Source of the DNA: Mycoplana azooxidifex
Lineage (GTDB): Bacteria > Pseudomonadota > Alphaproteobacteria > Rhizobiales > Rhizobiaceae
Direction: 5' to 3'
NCBI RefSeq assembly: GCF_014196765.1
Contig: NZ_JACIEE010000002.1
Location: 556,616-620,615, forward strand
DNA length: 64,000 bases
A model generated the notes under the pieces. The model was not told the origin of the DNA, searched no databases, and saw only the letters and a program-made list of their open reading frames with translations. Shown piece after piece: positions 7,964 to 17,261 of the stretch. The translations under genes and the position numbers were made by a program. Within the stretch, counting starts at the first letter, position 1, and each line of letters starts with the position of its first letter.

Positions 7964-8398
7964 TCAGAGATCGGTGCCCGCGATGTCGTCCGCGGCCTCG
8001 GCGGCTGCTTCCGTCACGCCGAGCTTTTCCTTGATCGCCTCGCGGATGTCGGCTTCGGCCGCCGCGCGTTCTTCCGGCGACATTGCCGCCAGGTCCTCCT
8101 CGGAAATTCCCATCGACTGCAGGATCTGCGCGCGCAGGCGCTCGGCCGGGTCCATGTCCGCCCATTCGAGGAATTCTTCGCGCGGGCTGGGGCCGAGGCT
8201 GCTGTCCTGCGATGCCGCCAGCGTCCAGAGCGAACTGGCCAGGATCGAGGTCCCGAGCGAAGGCCCGACGGTCGGCGCGCTTACGCTGGCGACAGAGGCA
8301 TTGCGGCCGGAACCGGAACTGTCGCCGTCATTGGCGAAGTTGCGCGGTTGCTGGAAGGAATAGGCGTAGGCCGTCAGGCGGCCGCTGTCGATCTTCAT
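7964..8398 (-). CDS. Conserved-looking cytoplasmic protein of unknown function (144 aa)
   Basis: I do not recognise the family. No signal peptide or membrane segment is visible. The N-terminal half is Ser/Gly-rich and looks flexible (NDGDSSGSGRNASVASVS). The C-terminal half is acidic and helical, with a predicted amphipathic stretch (AERLRAQILQSMGISEEDLAAM). The ATG at 8398 has GGGGAGA six to nine bases upstream, which supports this start over the longer frame. The gene stands alone between a repeat and the dehydrogenase gene. Confidence 0.7.
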   Translation of the reverse strand: MKIDSGRLTAYAYSFQQPRNFANDGDSSGSGRNASVASVSAPTVGPSLGTSILASSLWTLAASQDSSLGPSPREEFLEWADMDPAERLRAQILQSMGISEEDLAAMSPEERAAAEADIREAIKEKLGVTEAAAEAADDIAGTDL

Positions 8399-8514
8399 CG
8401 GATGTCTCCCCGTGGCGCGGGAGCCCCGCGCAATCGTCTGGTTGCGATTCCCGCGCATTTTCGCGGGAACGGGGGGCACGCTAGGTTGCACAGCTTATGC
8501 GAGCCTTGCTGTGG

Positions 8515-10851
8515 CTACGGCAGCGTATAGGCGATCACATAGTCGCCCGGCTTGGTGCCGACCGAGCCGTGCCCGCCGGCGACGATCAGCACGTACTGCT
8601 TGTCGCCCACCGTATAGGTCATCGGCGTCGACTGGCCGCCGGCGGGAAGACGCGCCTGCCAGAGCTCGTCGCCGGTGGTCACGTCATAGGCGCGCAGGTA
8701 GTCGTCGACGGCGGCCCCCAGGAAGGCGACGCCGCCCTTGGTGATGATCGGCCCGCCGATGCCGGGCACGCCCACCTTCAGCGGCAGCGGCACCGGCGCC
8801 ATGTCGCGCACCGTGCCGTTCTTCAGCTTGTAGGCGATCTTGCCCGTGCGCAGGTCGGCGCCGGCGACATAGCCCCACGGCGGCGCCTGGCAGGGGATCG
8901 CCAGCGGCCCGAGGAAGGGACCCATGAAGACGCCGTAGGGCGCGCCCTCGTTGCGGTTCAGCCCCTGCTCGGAGCCCTTCTCGTCCTGCTCCTTCGGTGG
9001 GATCTGGTCGCGCGGCACGAGCCGGGAGGTGAAGGCGAGATAGGTCGGCATGCCGAACATGACCTGCCGCTCGGGATCGACCGCGACGGAGCCCCAGTTG
9101 AACACGCCGAAATTGCCGGGATAGACGAGGGTGCCCTCGAGCGAGGGCGGCGTGTAGCGCCCCTCGTATTTCAGCCGGCGGAAGTCGATGCGGCAGGCGA
9201 GCTGGTCGAACATCGTCACCCCCCACATGTCCTTTTCCGTCAAGGGATCCGGCATGAAGGTCAGGTCCGAGACGGGCTGCGTCGGCGCGGTGAAATCCTC
9301 CGGGATGGCGCCCGCGGGGGCAGGGAACTCGGTCACCGGCAGGATCGGCTCGCCGGTGCGCCGGTCGAGCACGTAGATGTCGCCCTGCTTGGTCGGGCCG
9401 ACCAGCGCCGGCACCACCGTGCCGTCCTCCTTGGTGATGTCGAGCAGGGCGGGCTGGGCGGGAACGTCCATGTCCCACAGATCGTGGTGCACGGTCTGGC
9501 GCACCCAGCGCACCTGCCCGGTCTGAATGTCGAGTGCGACGATCGAGGAGGAGTATTTCTCGACGTTGTCGCTGCGGTTCATGCCGAGCTGGTCCGGCAC
9601 CTGGTTGCCGAGCGGCACGTAGATCAGCCCGAGCGCCTCGTCATAGCTGGAGACCGACCAGCTGTTCGGCGAGTTGGTGGTGTAGGTCTGCCCCGGCTGC
9701 AGCGGCGTGGTGATGTCCGGATTGCCGCTGTCCCAGTTCCACAATAGCGCGCCGGTATCGATGTCGAAGGCGCGGATCACGCCCGATTGCTCGTGGATCG
9801 AGTAGTTGTCGTTGACCGCGCCGCCCACGATGATCTTGCCGCCGACGGCGACCGGCGGCGAGGTCGAGTAATAGTAGCCGGCCGGATTGTACTGCATGCC
9901 GGTTTCCAGGTGCAGCACGCCGTTGTCGGCAAAGCCGGTGCAGACCGTCCCCGTCGCCGCATCGAGCGCGATCAGGCGTGCGTCGGAAGTCGGCAGGTAG
10001 ACGCGCTCGGCGCAAGGCGCACCCGCCGCTGCCGCCGGGTCCTTCCAGTAGGTGACGCCGCGGCAGGTCTGGTGCTGGCGGTCGGGGTTCATGCCGGAAT
10101 TGCTGTCGAACTTCCACTTCTCCTGCCCCGTCGCCGCGTCGAGCGCGATCGCCCAGTTGTGCGGCGTGCAGAGATAGAGCGTGCCGCCGATCTTGAGCGG
10201 GGTCACCTGGTAGGTGGTCTCGCCGACGTCGTCCGGCAGCTTCACGTCGCCCGTCTGGTATTGCCAGGCGACCTGCAGCGTGCCGACATTGCCGGTGTTG
10301 ATCTGGTCGAGCGGCGAATAGCGCTGGCCGTAGGGCGTGCGGCCGTACTGGTGCCACTCGCCGGGCGGCACGTCGCCGCCGAGCGCCGGCGTGGCGTTCA
10401 TCGCCGCTACCGGCAGGCTGCCGCGGATGTCGCGCACGTCCCGGGTCATCGCATAGGCCGCGACCACGACGGCGACGCCGCAGGCGACCGCGAGCGGCAG
10501 CCATGTGGCGGGGTAGATCTGCCCGGTCGGGCTTGAAAAGCCGAGCGGCCGGCGGATCGCCGGCAGCATCAGCCACAGCCCGAGCAGCACGATGATGCCC
10601 CCGCGCGGGCCGAGCTGCCACCAGTCGAACCCGACCTCCCACACCGCCCAGGCGAGCGAGCCGAGGATGAGGGCCGCATAGATCCAGATCGCCACTGGCC
10701 GCTTCAGGAACAGGAAGATCCCGGTCGCCAGGAAGAACAGCCCGGCCACCAGGTAATAGGGGCTGCCGCCCAGCGCCACCAGCCACCCACCGCCCGCAAG
10801 CAGGACGATGCCGATGATGTCGAACAGGATGGCGGTGAGGATGAGGAGCAT
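8515..10851 (-). CDS. gcd: Membrane-bound PQQ-dependent glucose/quinate-type dehydrogenase
   Basis: Oxidises an aldose (or quinate/shikimate) on the periplasmic side and passes electrons to ubiquinone. 778 aa, close to E. coli Gcd. The first ~130 residues hold five hydrophobic helices anchoring the protein. The rest is an eight-bladed PQQ propeller with tryptophan-docking repeats (GQEKWKFD, GALLWNWD, GDELWQARL). The catalytic aspartate is D457 in HHDLWDMD, matching D466 of the E. coli enzyme. GGAGA lies six bases before the chosen ATG; another ATG is two codons upstream. Substrate (glucose or quinate) is not settled. No PQQ synthesis genes are in the window. Confidence 0.92.
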   Translation of the reverse strand: MLLILTAILFDIIGIVLLAGGGWLVALGGSPYYLVAGLFFLATGIFLFLKRPVAIWIYAALILGSLAWAVWEVGFDWWQLGPRGGIIVLLGLWLMLPAIRRPLGFSSPTGQIYPATWLPLAVACGVAVVVAAYAMTRDVRDIRGSLPVAAMNATPALGGDVPPGEWHQYGRTPYGQRYSPLDQINTGNVGTLQVAWQYQTGDVKLPDDVGETTYQVTPLKIGGTLYLCTPHNWAIALDAATGQEKWKFDSNSGMNPDRQHQTCRGVTYWKDPAAAAGAPCAERVYLPTSDARLIALDAATGTVCTGFADNGVLHLETGMQYNPAGYYYSTSPPVAVGGKIIVGGAVNDNYSIHEQSGVIRAFDIDTGALLWNWDSGNPDITTPLQPGQTYTTNSPNSWSVSSYDEALGLIYVPLGNQVPDQLGMNRSDNVEKYSSSIVALDIQTGQVRWVRQTVHHDLWDMDVPAQPALLDITKEDGTVVPALVGPTKQGDIYVLDRRTGEPILPVTEFPAPAGAIPEDFTAPTQPVSDLTFMPDPLTEKDMWGVTMFDQLACRIDFRRLKYEGRYTPPSLEGTLVYPGNFGVFNWGSVAVDPERQVMFGMPTYLAFTSRLVPRDQIPPKEQDEKGSEQGLNRNEGAPYGVFMGPFLGPLAIPCQAPPWGYVAGADLRTGKIAYKLKNGTVRDMAPVPLPLKVGVPGIGGPIITKGGVAFLGAAVDDYLRAYDVTTGDELWQARLPAGGQSTPMTYTVGDKQYVLIVAGGHGSVGTKPGDYVIAYTLP

Positions 10852-10980
10852 GGACATTCTCCAAAAAGAGCAGGTGGCGACACGGGATACGCCGGTCTGG
10901 ACATCAGGCCGGTCAACCCCTTCCACGAAGAACTAGTGCTCGCTTCCGTTCAATCAACGGGTGCGCCCGACGGACCCTTC

Positions 10981-11631
10981 TCAGCGGGACGACGCCGCGA
11001 GGAAGACCGCGCGCTGGGCGTCGAAGGCGCGTTTGTAGGCCGGCCGCGCTTGCCCGCGGGCGACATAGGCTGCGAGGTTCGTATAGGCCTCCAGCAGGCC
11101 GGATCCCTTCGCCCGGAGCAGTACCGACACCATCTCGAGGTCGCCGGCGCTGAACGCACCGTCCAGCCATTCGCGGTCGCCGAGCCGGTTGGAAAGGTCG
11201 CCGAGCCGCTTGCGGATGCGTTCGTCGACGAGGGCCAGGCGCTCCTCGTACCAGCTCCGGTCGCCCTCCAGGTATCGCGCGCTCTCGCGCTCGACGATCG
11301 TCGGCTCCATCGTGGTGAGCGCGGCGAAGATCCACATGATCGCGCGCGCCCGGGCATGGGCATCGTCCGGGAGCAGGCCGGCATGGCGCTCCGCGATATG
11401 GAGCACGATCGCGCCCGACTCGAACAGCGAAAGATCGCCCTCCTCATAGGTCGGGATCTGCCCGAAAGGCTGAAGCGCCAGATGCGGCGGTTCCTTCATC
11501 GCCTTGAACGAGAGAAGGCGGACCTCGTAGGGCTGGCCCACCTCCTCGAGCGCCCAGCGCACGCGCATGTCCCGCGCCAGCCCCCGACCGCGATCGGGCG
11601 AGCTTTCAAAGGCGGTAATGGTGATCGTCAT
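10981..11631 (-). CDS. Glutathione S-transferase family protein
   Basis: 216 aa. The N-terminal thioredoxin-like domain (residues ~1-80) contains the glutathione-site motif PFGQIPTYEEGDLSLFESGAIVLHIAE, with the cis-proline in GQIPTY and the ES pair that binds the gamma-glutamyl group. The C-terminal helical domain carries the conserved LSNRLGDREWLDGAFSAGDLEM, including the folding motif aspartate. Conjugation, isomerase or reductase activity cannot be separated from sequence. GGAGGA precedes the ATG. It is a single gene. Confidence 0.92.
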   Translation of the reverse strand: MTITITAFESSPDRGRGLARDMRVRWALEEVGQPYEVRLLSFKAMKEPPHLALQPFGQIPTYEEGDLSLFESGAIVLHIAERHAGLLPDDAHARARAIMWIFAALTTMEPTIVERESARYLEGDRSWYEERLALVDERIRKRLGDLSNRLGDREWLDGAFSAGDLEMVSVLLRAKGSGLLEAYTNLAAYVARGQARPAYKRAFDAQRAVFLAASSR

Positions 11632-11715
11632 CGCTGTCCTCCGTGACTATTCTCCCTGAAGACGAACGGGGAGACGCCATCCCGACACGGCGGATCCGAT
11701 ACGATGTCCCCGCAG

Positions 11716-12474
11716 CTATGTCAGCCGAACGGACATTCCGCCGTCCGCTATCATCGGGCTGCCTGTCATGAAGCTCGAACGATCGGAAAGCAGGAAGACC
11801 GCGGCCTGCGCAATCTCCTCGGCTTTCGCCATTCGCTTCATCGGATGAAGGCTGGAGATGAACGCTAACGCATCCGGATTGCCCTCGCCTCCGGCCGGCG
11901 TGATCGTGCCACCAGGCAAAAGCGCGTTGACGCGAATACCCTCGGCGGCATGGTCGGAAGCCAGCGACTGCGCCAATCCGATCAATCCGGCCTTGGAGGC
12001 CGCATAGGCGCCCATCCCCGGCATGCCGCCATTGCTGAAGCCGACGAAGGAGGAGGTGAAGACGATCGAGCCGCCTCCCTGCTTCCTCATCGCGGGTATC
12101 TGGGCTTTCGCAGCCAGGAACGCAGCCGTCAGGTTTACCGAGATGACGTCGTTCCAGTTGCCGACGCTCATGTCGGGGGTCGGCTGCATCGCTCCGACGA
12201 TGCCGGCGTTGTTGAACGCGCCATCCAGCGCACCGAACTCCTTCGTGGCAAGCGCGACTAGGGCTTCGGCGTAGCCCTCGTCCTTGACGTCGCCGGCGAC
12301 GAATACGGCCCGGCCGTTGCCGCGATTGATCTTTTCCACGAGCGTTTCGAGTTCCGCCGGCCGGCGAGCCCCGAGAACCACATTTGCGCCTTCGGCAGCA
12401 AACAGTAGCGCTGCCGCCGCACCGATGCCGCTGCTCGCCCCGGTGATGATGATCGTCTTGCTTTCCAGTTCCAT
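11716..12474 (-). CDS. SDR family NAD(P)-dependent oxidoreductase
   Basis: 252 aa classical short-chain dehydrogenase. The Rossmann glycine motif TGASSGIG occupies residues 11-18, NNAG lies near residue 88, the catalytic serine is in VFTSSFVGF, and the YAASK motif supplies the tyrosine and lysine. After the first motif GARRPAELE carries Arg residues that hint at NADP preference. The substrate is unknown. I start at ATG 12474 with AGGAGC upstream; the longer frame would cross the promoter region. It appears monocistronic. Confidence 0.93.
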   Translation of the reverse strand: MELESKTIIITGASSGIGAAAALLFAAEGANVVLGARRPAELETLVEKINRGNGRAVFVAGDVKDEGYAEALVALATKEFGALDGAFNNAGIVGAMQPTPDMSVGNWNDVISVNLTAAFLAAKAQIPAMRKQGGGSIVFTSSFVGFSNGGMPGMGAYAASKAGLIGLAQSLASDHAAEGIRVNALLPGGTITPAGGEGNPDALAFISSLHPMKRMAKAEEIAQAAVFLLSDRSSFMTGSPMIADGGMSVRLT

Positions 12475-12694
12475 GACGTCGCTCCTGTGAATTGCGTCAT
12501 GGTCGTGTCTAGCGACGAAGTGGAAGGTGGAGCCACCCGATTTACACATGCCGGGGCGCGGAGCTGCACAAACGTCTCGATTGCAGGCGGACGTGCGCGC
12601 ACATCCAGCTCACCTCGAAGGCAGCAGGACCTATGCGCTCAACGTTCCCCCGAACAATGCTGGTCGGTGACCTGCGAATAGCGAAGGCCTCGTT

Positions 12695-12955
12695 TCACTG
12701 CATCGCGTCGCAGGCCGTCGTCATCTCCGCCTTCTTCACACTGTCCGTTTCCATCTCCGCCTTCTGCAGGCAGTCGGCCTTGGTCGCTGCGGTGGTCGTT
12801 GCGTCCGGCTGCACCGCCTCGGAACTCATGGTGTATGTATCCAGGATGTCGGACTTCATCACGTCTTCGGCCTGGACCGGAGCCGCCGCGTAGACCGCGG
12901 CGAGAAGCGCGCAGGCTGCGACGCTTGGGGTTAACCTGGAGAGGAAGCTGTTCAT
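12695..12955 (-). CDS. Small secreted protein of unknown function (86 aa)
   Basis: A clear signal peptide (SFLSRLTPSVAACALLAAVY ending in APVQA-ED) gives a mature protein of ~58 residues. This part is rich in Thr, Ala, Lys and Glu and contains two cysteines (ADCLQK and TACDAM) that could pair. GAGGAG lies nine bases before the ATG. It resembles the short periplasmic proteins of unknown role common in rhizobia. It is divergent from the sulfatase gene. Confidence 0.75.
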   Translation of the reverse strand: MNSFLSRLTPSVAACALLAAVYAAAPVQAEDVMKSDILDTYTMSSEAVQPDATTTAATKADCLQKAEMETDSVKKAEMTTACDAMQ

Positions 12956-13332
12956 GTGGGGTTCTCCTCGAAGAATGACCGTGTCCGCCGGCGGCACGCC
13001 GAGGGCTCACACCTTGTCCATTCGCCACGCGCGCTTGTCGTTGCATCTTCGCACGCGCCGGTTTCATGGTTGCGGTCTCCCTGGTCGGAGAGCGTAGCAC
13101 ACCCGCAGCAGAAATCACGCGCGCCGTGCCTGCTTGCGAATTCACGCCGGAAGGCGCACGTTTGCCACTGCAGTCGCCAGTGGTATGTGCCATCTGCCGT
13201 TGCAACCATTTGGGCATCGAAATCCGCCTCGAACAGTCAGGCATAGCTTTGCGCGTCGGCTTCCAGCCGATGCCGGCGCGTCTCTTCTCAAGTCAATTTT
13301 CGCGATGGCTCATCGCAGGGAGGACACTGACA
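12956..13332. other. Divergent promoter region, no gene seen
   Basis: About 380 bp between the divergent small secreted protein and the sulfatase. The sulfatase frame stays open upstream of its proposed start, but that stretch is Arg/Cys-rich and has no signal peptide, so I treat it as leader DNA. Confidence 0.5.
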
Positions 13333-15036
13333 ATGCTGGAGAAAGCTGATCGATCGAATACGGCGCACCGTGCGACGGTGCGAATGAAACTGCTAGGGTC
13401 GTGCGTTGCCGCGCTCGGCTTCGCCATGGCCCTGGCAGCCCCGGCGCAGGCGCAACAGGCCCCGGCGAAACCCAACATCCTGCTGATCGTCTCCGATGAT
13501 ACCGGCTATGGCGATCTCGGCCCCTATGGCGGCGGCGAAGGGCGGGGGATGCCGACGCCGAACATCGACAGGCTGGCGGCTGACGGGATGCTCTTCTACG
13601 ATTTCTATGCTCAGCCGAGCTGCACGCCGGGTCGTGCCGCCATGATCACGGGGCGGATTCCGAACCGGAGCGGCATGACGACGGTGGCCTTTCAGGGGGA
13701 GGGCGGCGGCCTTCCCGCGGCCGAATGGACGCTCGCTTCCGTCCTGAAGCTCGGCGGATACGACACCTATTTCACCGGCAAATGGCATCTCGGCGAAGCG
13801 GACTATGCGTTGCCGAACGCCCAGGGCTTCGACGTGATGCGGTATTGCGGCCTCTATCACCTCAACGCATACACCTACGGCGACCCGACCTGGTTTCCCG
13901 ACATGGATCCGAAGCTGCGGGCGATGTTCCAGAGGGTGACCAAGGGCGCGCTGTCGGGCAAGGCCGGCGAGAAGGCGGTGGAGGAATTCAAGATCAACGG
14001 CCAGTATGTCGATACGCCCACGGTCAACGGGGCACCGGGGGTCGTCGGCATCCCCTTCTTCGACGGTTACGTCGAGAAGGCGGCCCTCGACTTTCTCGAC
14101 GCCGCTGCAAAATCCGACAAGCCCTTCTTCATCGACGTCAACTTCATGAAGGTGCACCAGCCGAACATGCCGGCACCGGAGTTCGTGCACAAGTCGATGT
14201 CCAAGTCGAAATACGCCGACAGCGTCGTCGAACTGGACACCCGCATCGGCCGGATCATGGACAAGCTTCGCGAGACCGGCCTCGACCGGAATACGCTCGT
14301 CTTCTACACGACCGACAACGGCGCCTGGCAGGACGTTTATCCCGACGCCGGCTATACGCCGTTTCGCGGCACCAAGGGAACGGTTCGCGAGGGCGGCAAC
14401 CGCGTCCCCGCCATCGCCGTCTGGCCCGGCAAGATCAAGGCCGGCTCGAAGAACCACGACATCGTCGGCGGCCTCGATCTGATGGCGACATTTGCTTCGA
14501 TCGCCGGCGTTGCCCTTCCCGACAAGGACCGCGAGGGCCAGCCGATCATCTTCGACAGCTTCGACATGTCGCCGGTCCTGCTCGGAACCGGCAAGTCGGA
14601 GCGAACCTCATGGTTCTATTTCACCGAGAACGAACTGTCTCCCGGCGCGGCCCGCGTCGGCAACTACAAGGCCGTGTTCAACCTGCGCGGCGACGACGGC
14701 CAGCCGACCGGCGGCCTGGCCGTCGACAGCAATCTGGGATGGAAGGGCCCGTCAAAGTATGTCGCGACCGTGCCGCAGGTCTTCGACCTCTGGCAGGACC
14801 CCCAGGAACGCTACGACATCTTCATGAACAACTACACCGAGCGTACCTGGACGATGGTGACGATCGGCGACGCCATCAAGCAACTGATGGCGACCTACAT
14901 CAAGTACCCGCCGCGCAAGCTCCAGAGTGCGAGCTATTCCGGCCCGATAGAAATTTCCCGCTATCAGCAGTTCCAGTGGCTGCGGGATGAACTGAACAAG
15001 GATGGGTTCAGCATACCGGTGCCGACCGGCAACTGA
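13333..15036 (+). CDS. Periplasmic sulfatase (arylsulfatase family)
   Basis: 567 aa. A signal peptide (KLLGSCVAALGFAMALAA...AQAQQ) follows a ~17 residue N-region. The alkaline-phosphatase-superfamily metal site is in LLIVSDDTGYGDLGPYGG and FYTTDNGAW. The sulfatase signature CTPGRAAMITGRI places the formylglycine cysteine at C97. Lys and His of TGKWHLGE complete the active site. It should hydrolyse sulfate esters in the periplasm; the natural substrate is unknown. AGGGAGG lies nine bases before ATG 13333; a second ATG at 13384 just ahead of the signal peptide lacks one. No formylglycine-generating enzyme lies in the window. Confidence 0.93.
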   Translation: MLEKADRSNTAHRATVRMKLLGSCVAALGFAMALAAPAQAQQAPAKPNILLIVSDDTGYGDLGPYGGGEGRGMPTPNIDRLAADGMLFYDFYAQPSCTPGRAAMITGRIPNRSGMTTVAFQGEGGGLPAAEWTLASVLKLGGYDTYFTGKWHLGEADYALPNAQGFDVMRYCGLYHLNAYTYGDPTWFPDMDPKLRAMFQRVTKGALSGKAGEKAVEEFKINGQYVDTPTVNGAPGVVGIPFFDGYVEKAALDFLDAAAKSDKPFFIDVNFMKVHQPNMPAPEFVHKSMSKSKYADSVVELDTRIGRIMDKLRETGLDRNTLVFYTTDNGAWQDVYPDAGYTPFRGTKGTVREGGNRVPAIAVWPGKIKAGSKNHDIVGGLDLMATFASIAGVALPDKDREGQPIIFDSFDMSPVLLGTGKSERTSWFYFTENELSPGAARVGNYKAVFNLRGDDGQPTGGLAVDSNLGWKGPSKYVATVPQVFDLWQDPQERYDIFMNNYTERTWTMVTIGDAIKQLMATYIKYPPRKLQSASYSGPIEISRYQQFQWLRDELNKDGFSIPVPTGN

Positions 15037-15045
15037 ACGGACGAG

Positions 15046-15078
15046 AGGCGGCGCTGTTTCACCACCGCAGCGCCGCCT
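15046..15078. terminator. Perfect hairpin between the convergent sulfatase and selO genes
   Basis: An 11 bp inverted repeat (AGGCGGCGCTG and its complement) around an 11-base loop, placed between two convergent genes. There is no clear T tract on either strand, so termination is inferred from position only. Confidence 0.4.
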
Positions 15079-15187
15079 GCGGCCCCGGATGCCCCCTGTG
15101 GCCAAAGCCTCCGTTAAACGGGGCAACGGCGTGCCGGACCTGCATATTCCTGCACGCCGTATGAGACACCCTCCAACCCCACCCCCC

Positions 15188-16723
15188 TCACGTCCCGCAG
15201 AACGTCTGCAGCACTTCCTCGCCGGGCCTGGGCGGCTCGGCGAAGGCGGCGAGCGTGGGCTGGTCGTCGTAGGGGCGGGCGAGAGCGTCGTTCATCGCCT
15301 CGAACAGCGAGAAGTCCTGTTCCTCGACTGCGGCTGCGATCGCTTCCTCGATGCGGTGGTTGCGGGGGATGAAGGCGGGATTGACGGCGCGCATGGCGGC
15401 GGCCTGTTCGGTTGCGGGAAGCGCCTCGCGCGAAAGCCGGGCGCGCCAGCGGGCGAGGAAGGGCGCTGCCGCCTGCGGATCGGCCATAAGCGCGGCGAAG
15501 GCGAGGTCGGCATCCCCGTCCGCGGCTGCGTCCGAGAGCCTGCGGAAGGACAGCGTGAAGTCGGCCTTTTGTTCGGCCATCAACGCCAGGAAGGCGCGGA
15601 CGATCTCGGTGTCCTCGCCGTCCCCGGCATCGCTTTCGCCCCCGCCCGGGTTCCCTTCAAGGCCCAGCTTGGCGCGGACGACGCCGTTCCATTCCGCCTG
15701 GAAGCGCTCCATGTAGCGGCCGACCGCGTCGTTGGCGAGGTCCACCGCCTCGCCGGGCGTCTCGTGCAGGAGGGCAAGCAGGGTCTCGGCGAAGCGGGCG
15801 ATGTTCCACTGGCCGATCATCGGCTGGTTGCCATAGGCATAGCGCCCGGTCTGGTCGATGGAAGAAAACACCGTGCGCGGATCGTAGGTGTCCATGAAGG
15901 CGCAGGGGCCGAAGTCGATCGTCTCGCCGGACACGGCCATATTGTCGGTGTTCATCACCCCGTGGATGAAGCCGACGCCGAGCCAGCGGGCGATCAGCGC
16001 CGCCTGCCGCGCCGCCACCGCGTCGAGAAGCTTCAGGTATCGGCCGTCCGCATCCTTCAGCTCCGGATAGTGCCGGTCGATCACGTGGTCGGCGAGCGTG
16101 CGGATGCTGTCGGTGTCGCCGCGCGCGGCGAAGAACTGGAAGGTGCCGACGCGGATATGGCTTGCGGCGACGCGGGTGACGATCGCGCCGGGCAGGACCC
16201 GCTCGCGGTAGACCGGCTGCCCCGTGGTCACTGCCGCCAGCGCCCGGGTGGTTGGGATACCGAGGGCCGCCATCGCTTCGCTGACGATATATTCGCGCAA
16301 CACCGGGCCGATCGCCGCCCGCCCGTCGCCGCGCCGCGAGAACGGGGTAGGGCCCGAGCCCTTCAGCTGGATGTCGCGCCGCGCCCCGTCCGGTCGCACG
16401 ACTTCGCCGAGCAGGATCGCCCGCCCGTCGCCGAGTTGCGGTACGAACTGGCCGAACTGGTGGCCGGCATAGGCCATGGCGATCGGCTCGGAGCCGGGCA
16501 GGATGCGGTTGCCGGAGAAGATCGCCGCCCCGTCCGCCTCCAGCGCGTCGGCATCGAGGCCCATCTCCACAGCCAGCGCCCGGTTGAATTTCACCAGCCT
16601 GGGCGCTGCCACTGGCGTCGGCTCGACGCGGGCGAAGAAGTTTTGCGGCAGCCGCGCATAGCTGTTGTCGAATGCGATCGGCGCCGCATCGATCCGGTCT
16701 CGTCGGGTCGCCGTCTCGGTCAT
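15188..16723 (-). CDS. selO: Protein adenylyltransferase SelO
   Basis: A pseudokinase-fold enzyme that transfers AMP from ATP to hydroxyl side chains of proteins, linked in E. coli to redox homeostasis. 511 aa. Family hallmarks are NSYARLPQNFFARVEPTPV at the N-terminus, AMAYAGHQFGQFVPQLGDGRA, QLKGSGPTPFSRRGDGRA, the HGVMNTDNMAVSGETIDFGPCAFMD catalytic/metal segment, and a terminal FCGT whose cysteine (C509) sits where animal SelO has selenocysteine. It was formerly annotated UPF0061/YdiU. The ATG has a weak purine-rich leader. It is monocistronic. Confidence 0.95.
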   Translation of the reverse strand: MTETATRRDRIDAAPIAFDNSYARLPQNFFARVEPTPVAAPRLVKFNRALAVEMGLDADALEADGAAIFSGNRILPGSEPIAMAYAGHQFGQFVPQLGDGRAILLGEVVRPDGARRDIQLKGSGPTPFSRRGDGRAAIGPVLREYIVSEAMAALGIPTTRALAAVTTGQPVYRERVLPGAIVTRVAASHIRVGTFQFFAARGDTDSIRTLADHVIDRHYPELKDADGRYLKLLDAVAARQAALIARWLGVGFIHGVMNTDNMAVSGETIDFGPCAFMDTYDPRTVFSSIDQTGRYAYGNQPMIGQWNIARFAETLLALLHETPGEAVDLANDAVGRYMERFQAEWNGVVRAKLGLEGNPGGGESDAGDGEDTEIVRAFLALMAEQKADFTLSFRRLSDAAADGDADLAFAALMADPQAAAPFLARWRARLSREALPATEQAAAMRAVNPAFIPRNHRIEEAIAAAVEEQDFSLFEAMNDALARPYDDQPTLAAFAEPPRPGEEVLQTFCGT

Positions 16724-16858
16724 GGCTCGCTCGCTTTCCTCATCGTCTCGTCTTCAGACTATTAGATAGGAACGCGGGAGGCGAGCGAAAGTCCTGGCCG
16801 GAGTGAGGGCCGTGCAGTCAGCAGGCGCCCCTGTCTTCGAACACGCCACCAAAGGGGA

Positions 16859-16972
16859 CCGTCATGCCGGCCTTGAGCCGGTATCCAGCCCGCGCAAGTC
16901 TTTGCGCGAAAAGAGCATTTCCTGCGCCGCGGACGCGACGCCGCTGGACCCCGGATCTAGTCCGGGGTGACG
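16859..16972. repeat. Palindromic intergenic repeat, family A
   Basis: A complete copy with inner palindrome cgcaagtctttgcgcg and outer end CCGGGGTGACG. It lies in the first unit of the tandem duplication. Confidence 0.8.
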
Positions 16973-17082
16973 AGAGAAGGGAATGACGCGCAGAATGCCG
17001 GCCTGCCTTTCCGCGGGTTGCCAGACTGCCGGCCAAGCCTCGCTCCGGGCGCCCCTGTCCTCGAACAGGCCTCCAAATCCCG

Positions 17083-17197
17083 CCGTCATACCGGCCTCCG
17101 AGCCGGTATCCAGTCCGCGCAAGTCTTTGCGCGAAAAGAGCGTTTCCCTCGCCGTGGACGCGACGCCGTTGGTCCCTAGATCTAGTCCGGGGTGACG
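17083..17197. repeat. Palindromic intergenic repeat, family A
   Basis: The second-unit copy, exactly 224 bp after its sister and sharing most bases with it, including the variant inner palindrome cgcaagtctttgcgcg. Confidence 0.8.
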
Positions 17198-17222
17198 AGC
17201 GAAGTGGAATGACGCGCAGAAG

Positions 17223-17248
17223 AGCGGCCCGCCTCTCGGCGGGCCGCT
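17223..17248 (-). terminator. Hairpin terminator, minus strand
   Basis: A perfect 11 bp stem (AGCGGCCCGCC and complement) with a four-base loop, 14 bases after the stop codon of the small minus-strand gene. The T tract is weak (CTTCTGC). Confidence 0.6.
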
Positions 17249-17261
17249 GGCCTGTGTCGGG

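Larger units (their letters stand above)
16724..17261. other. Intergenic block made of a tandem duplication and two family A repeats
   Basis: Two imperfect direct copies of a ~224 bp unit start at 16824 and 17048. Each begins GGCGCCCCTGTC and contains one family A palindrome. A terminator closes the block at 17223-17248. No gene seen. Confidence 0.7.

Noticed and set aside
13066-13332. An extended N-terminus of the sulfatase
   Set aside because: The frame stays open for 89 codons upstream, but those residues are not a signal peptide and would bury the real one. The ribosome binding site at 13317-13323 marks the likely start.
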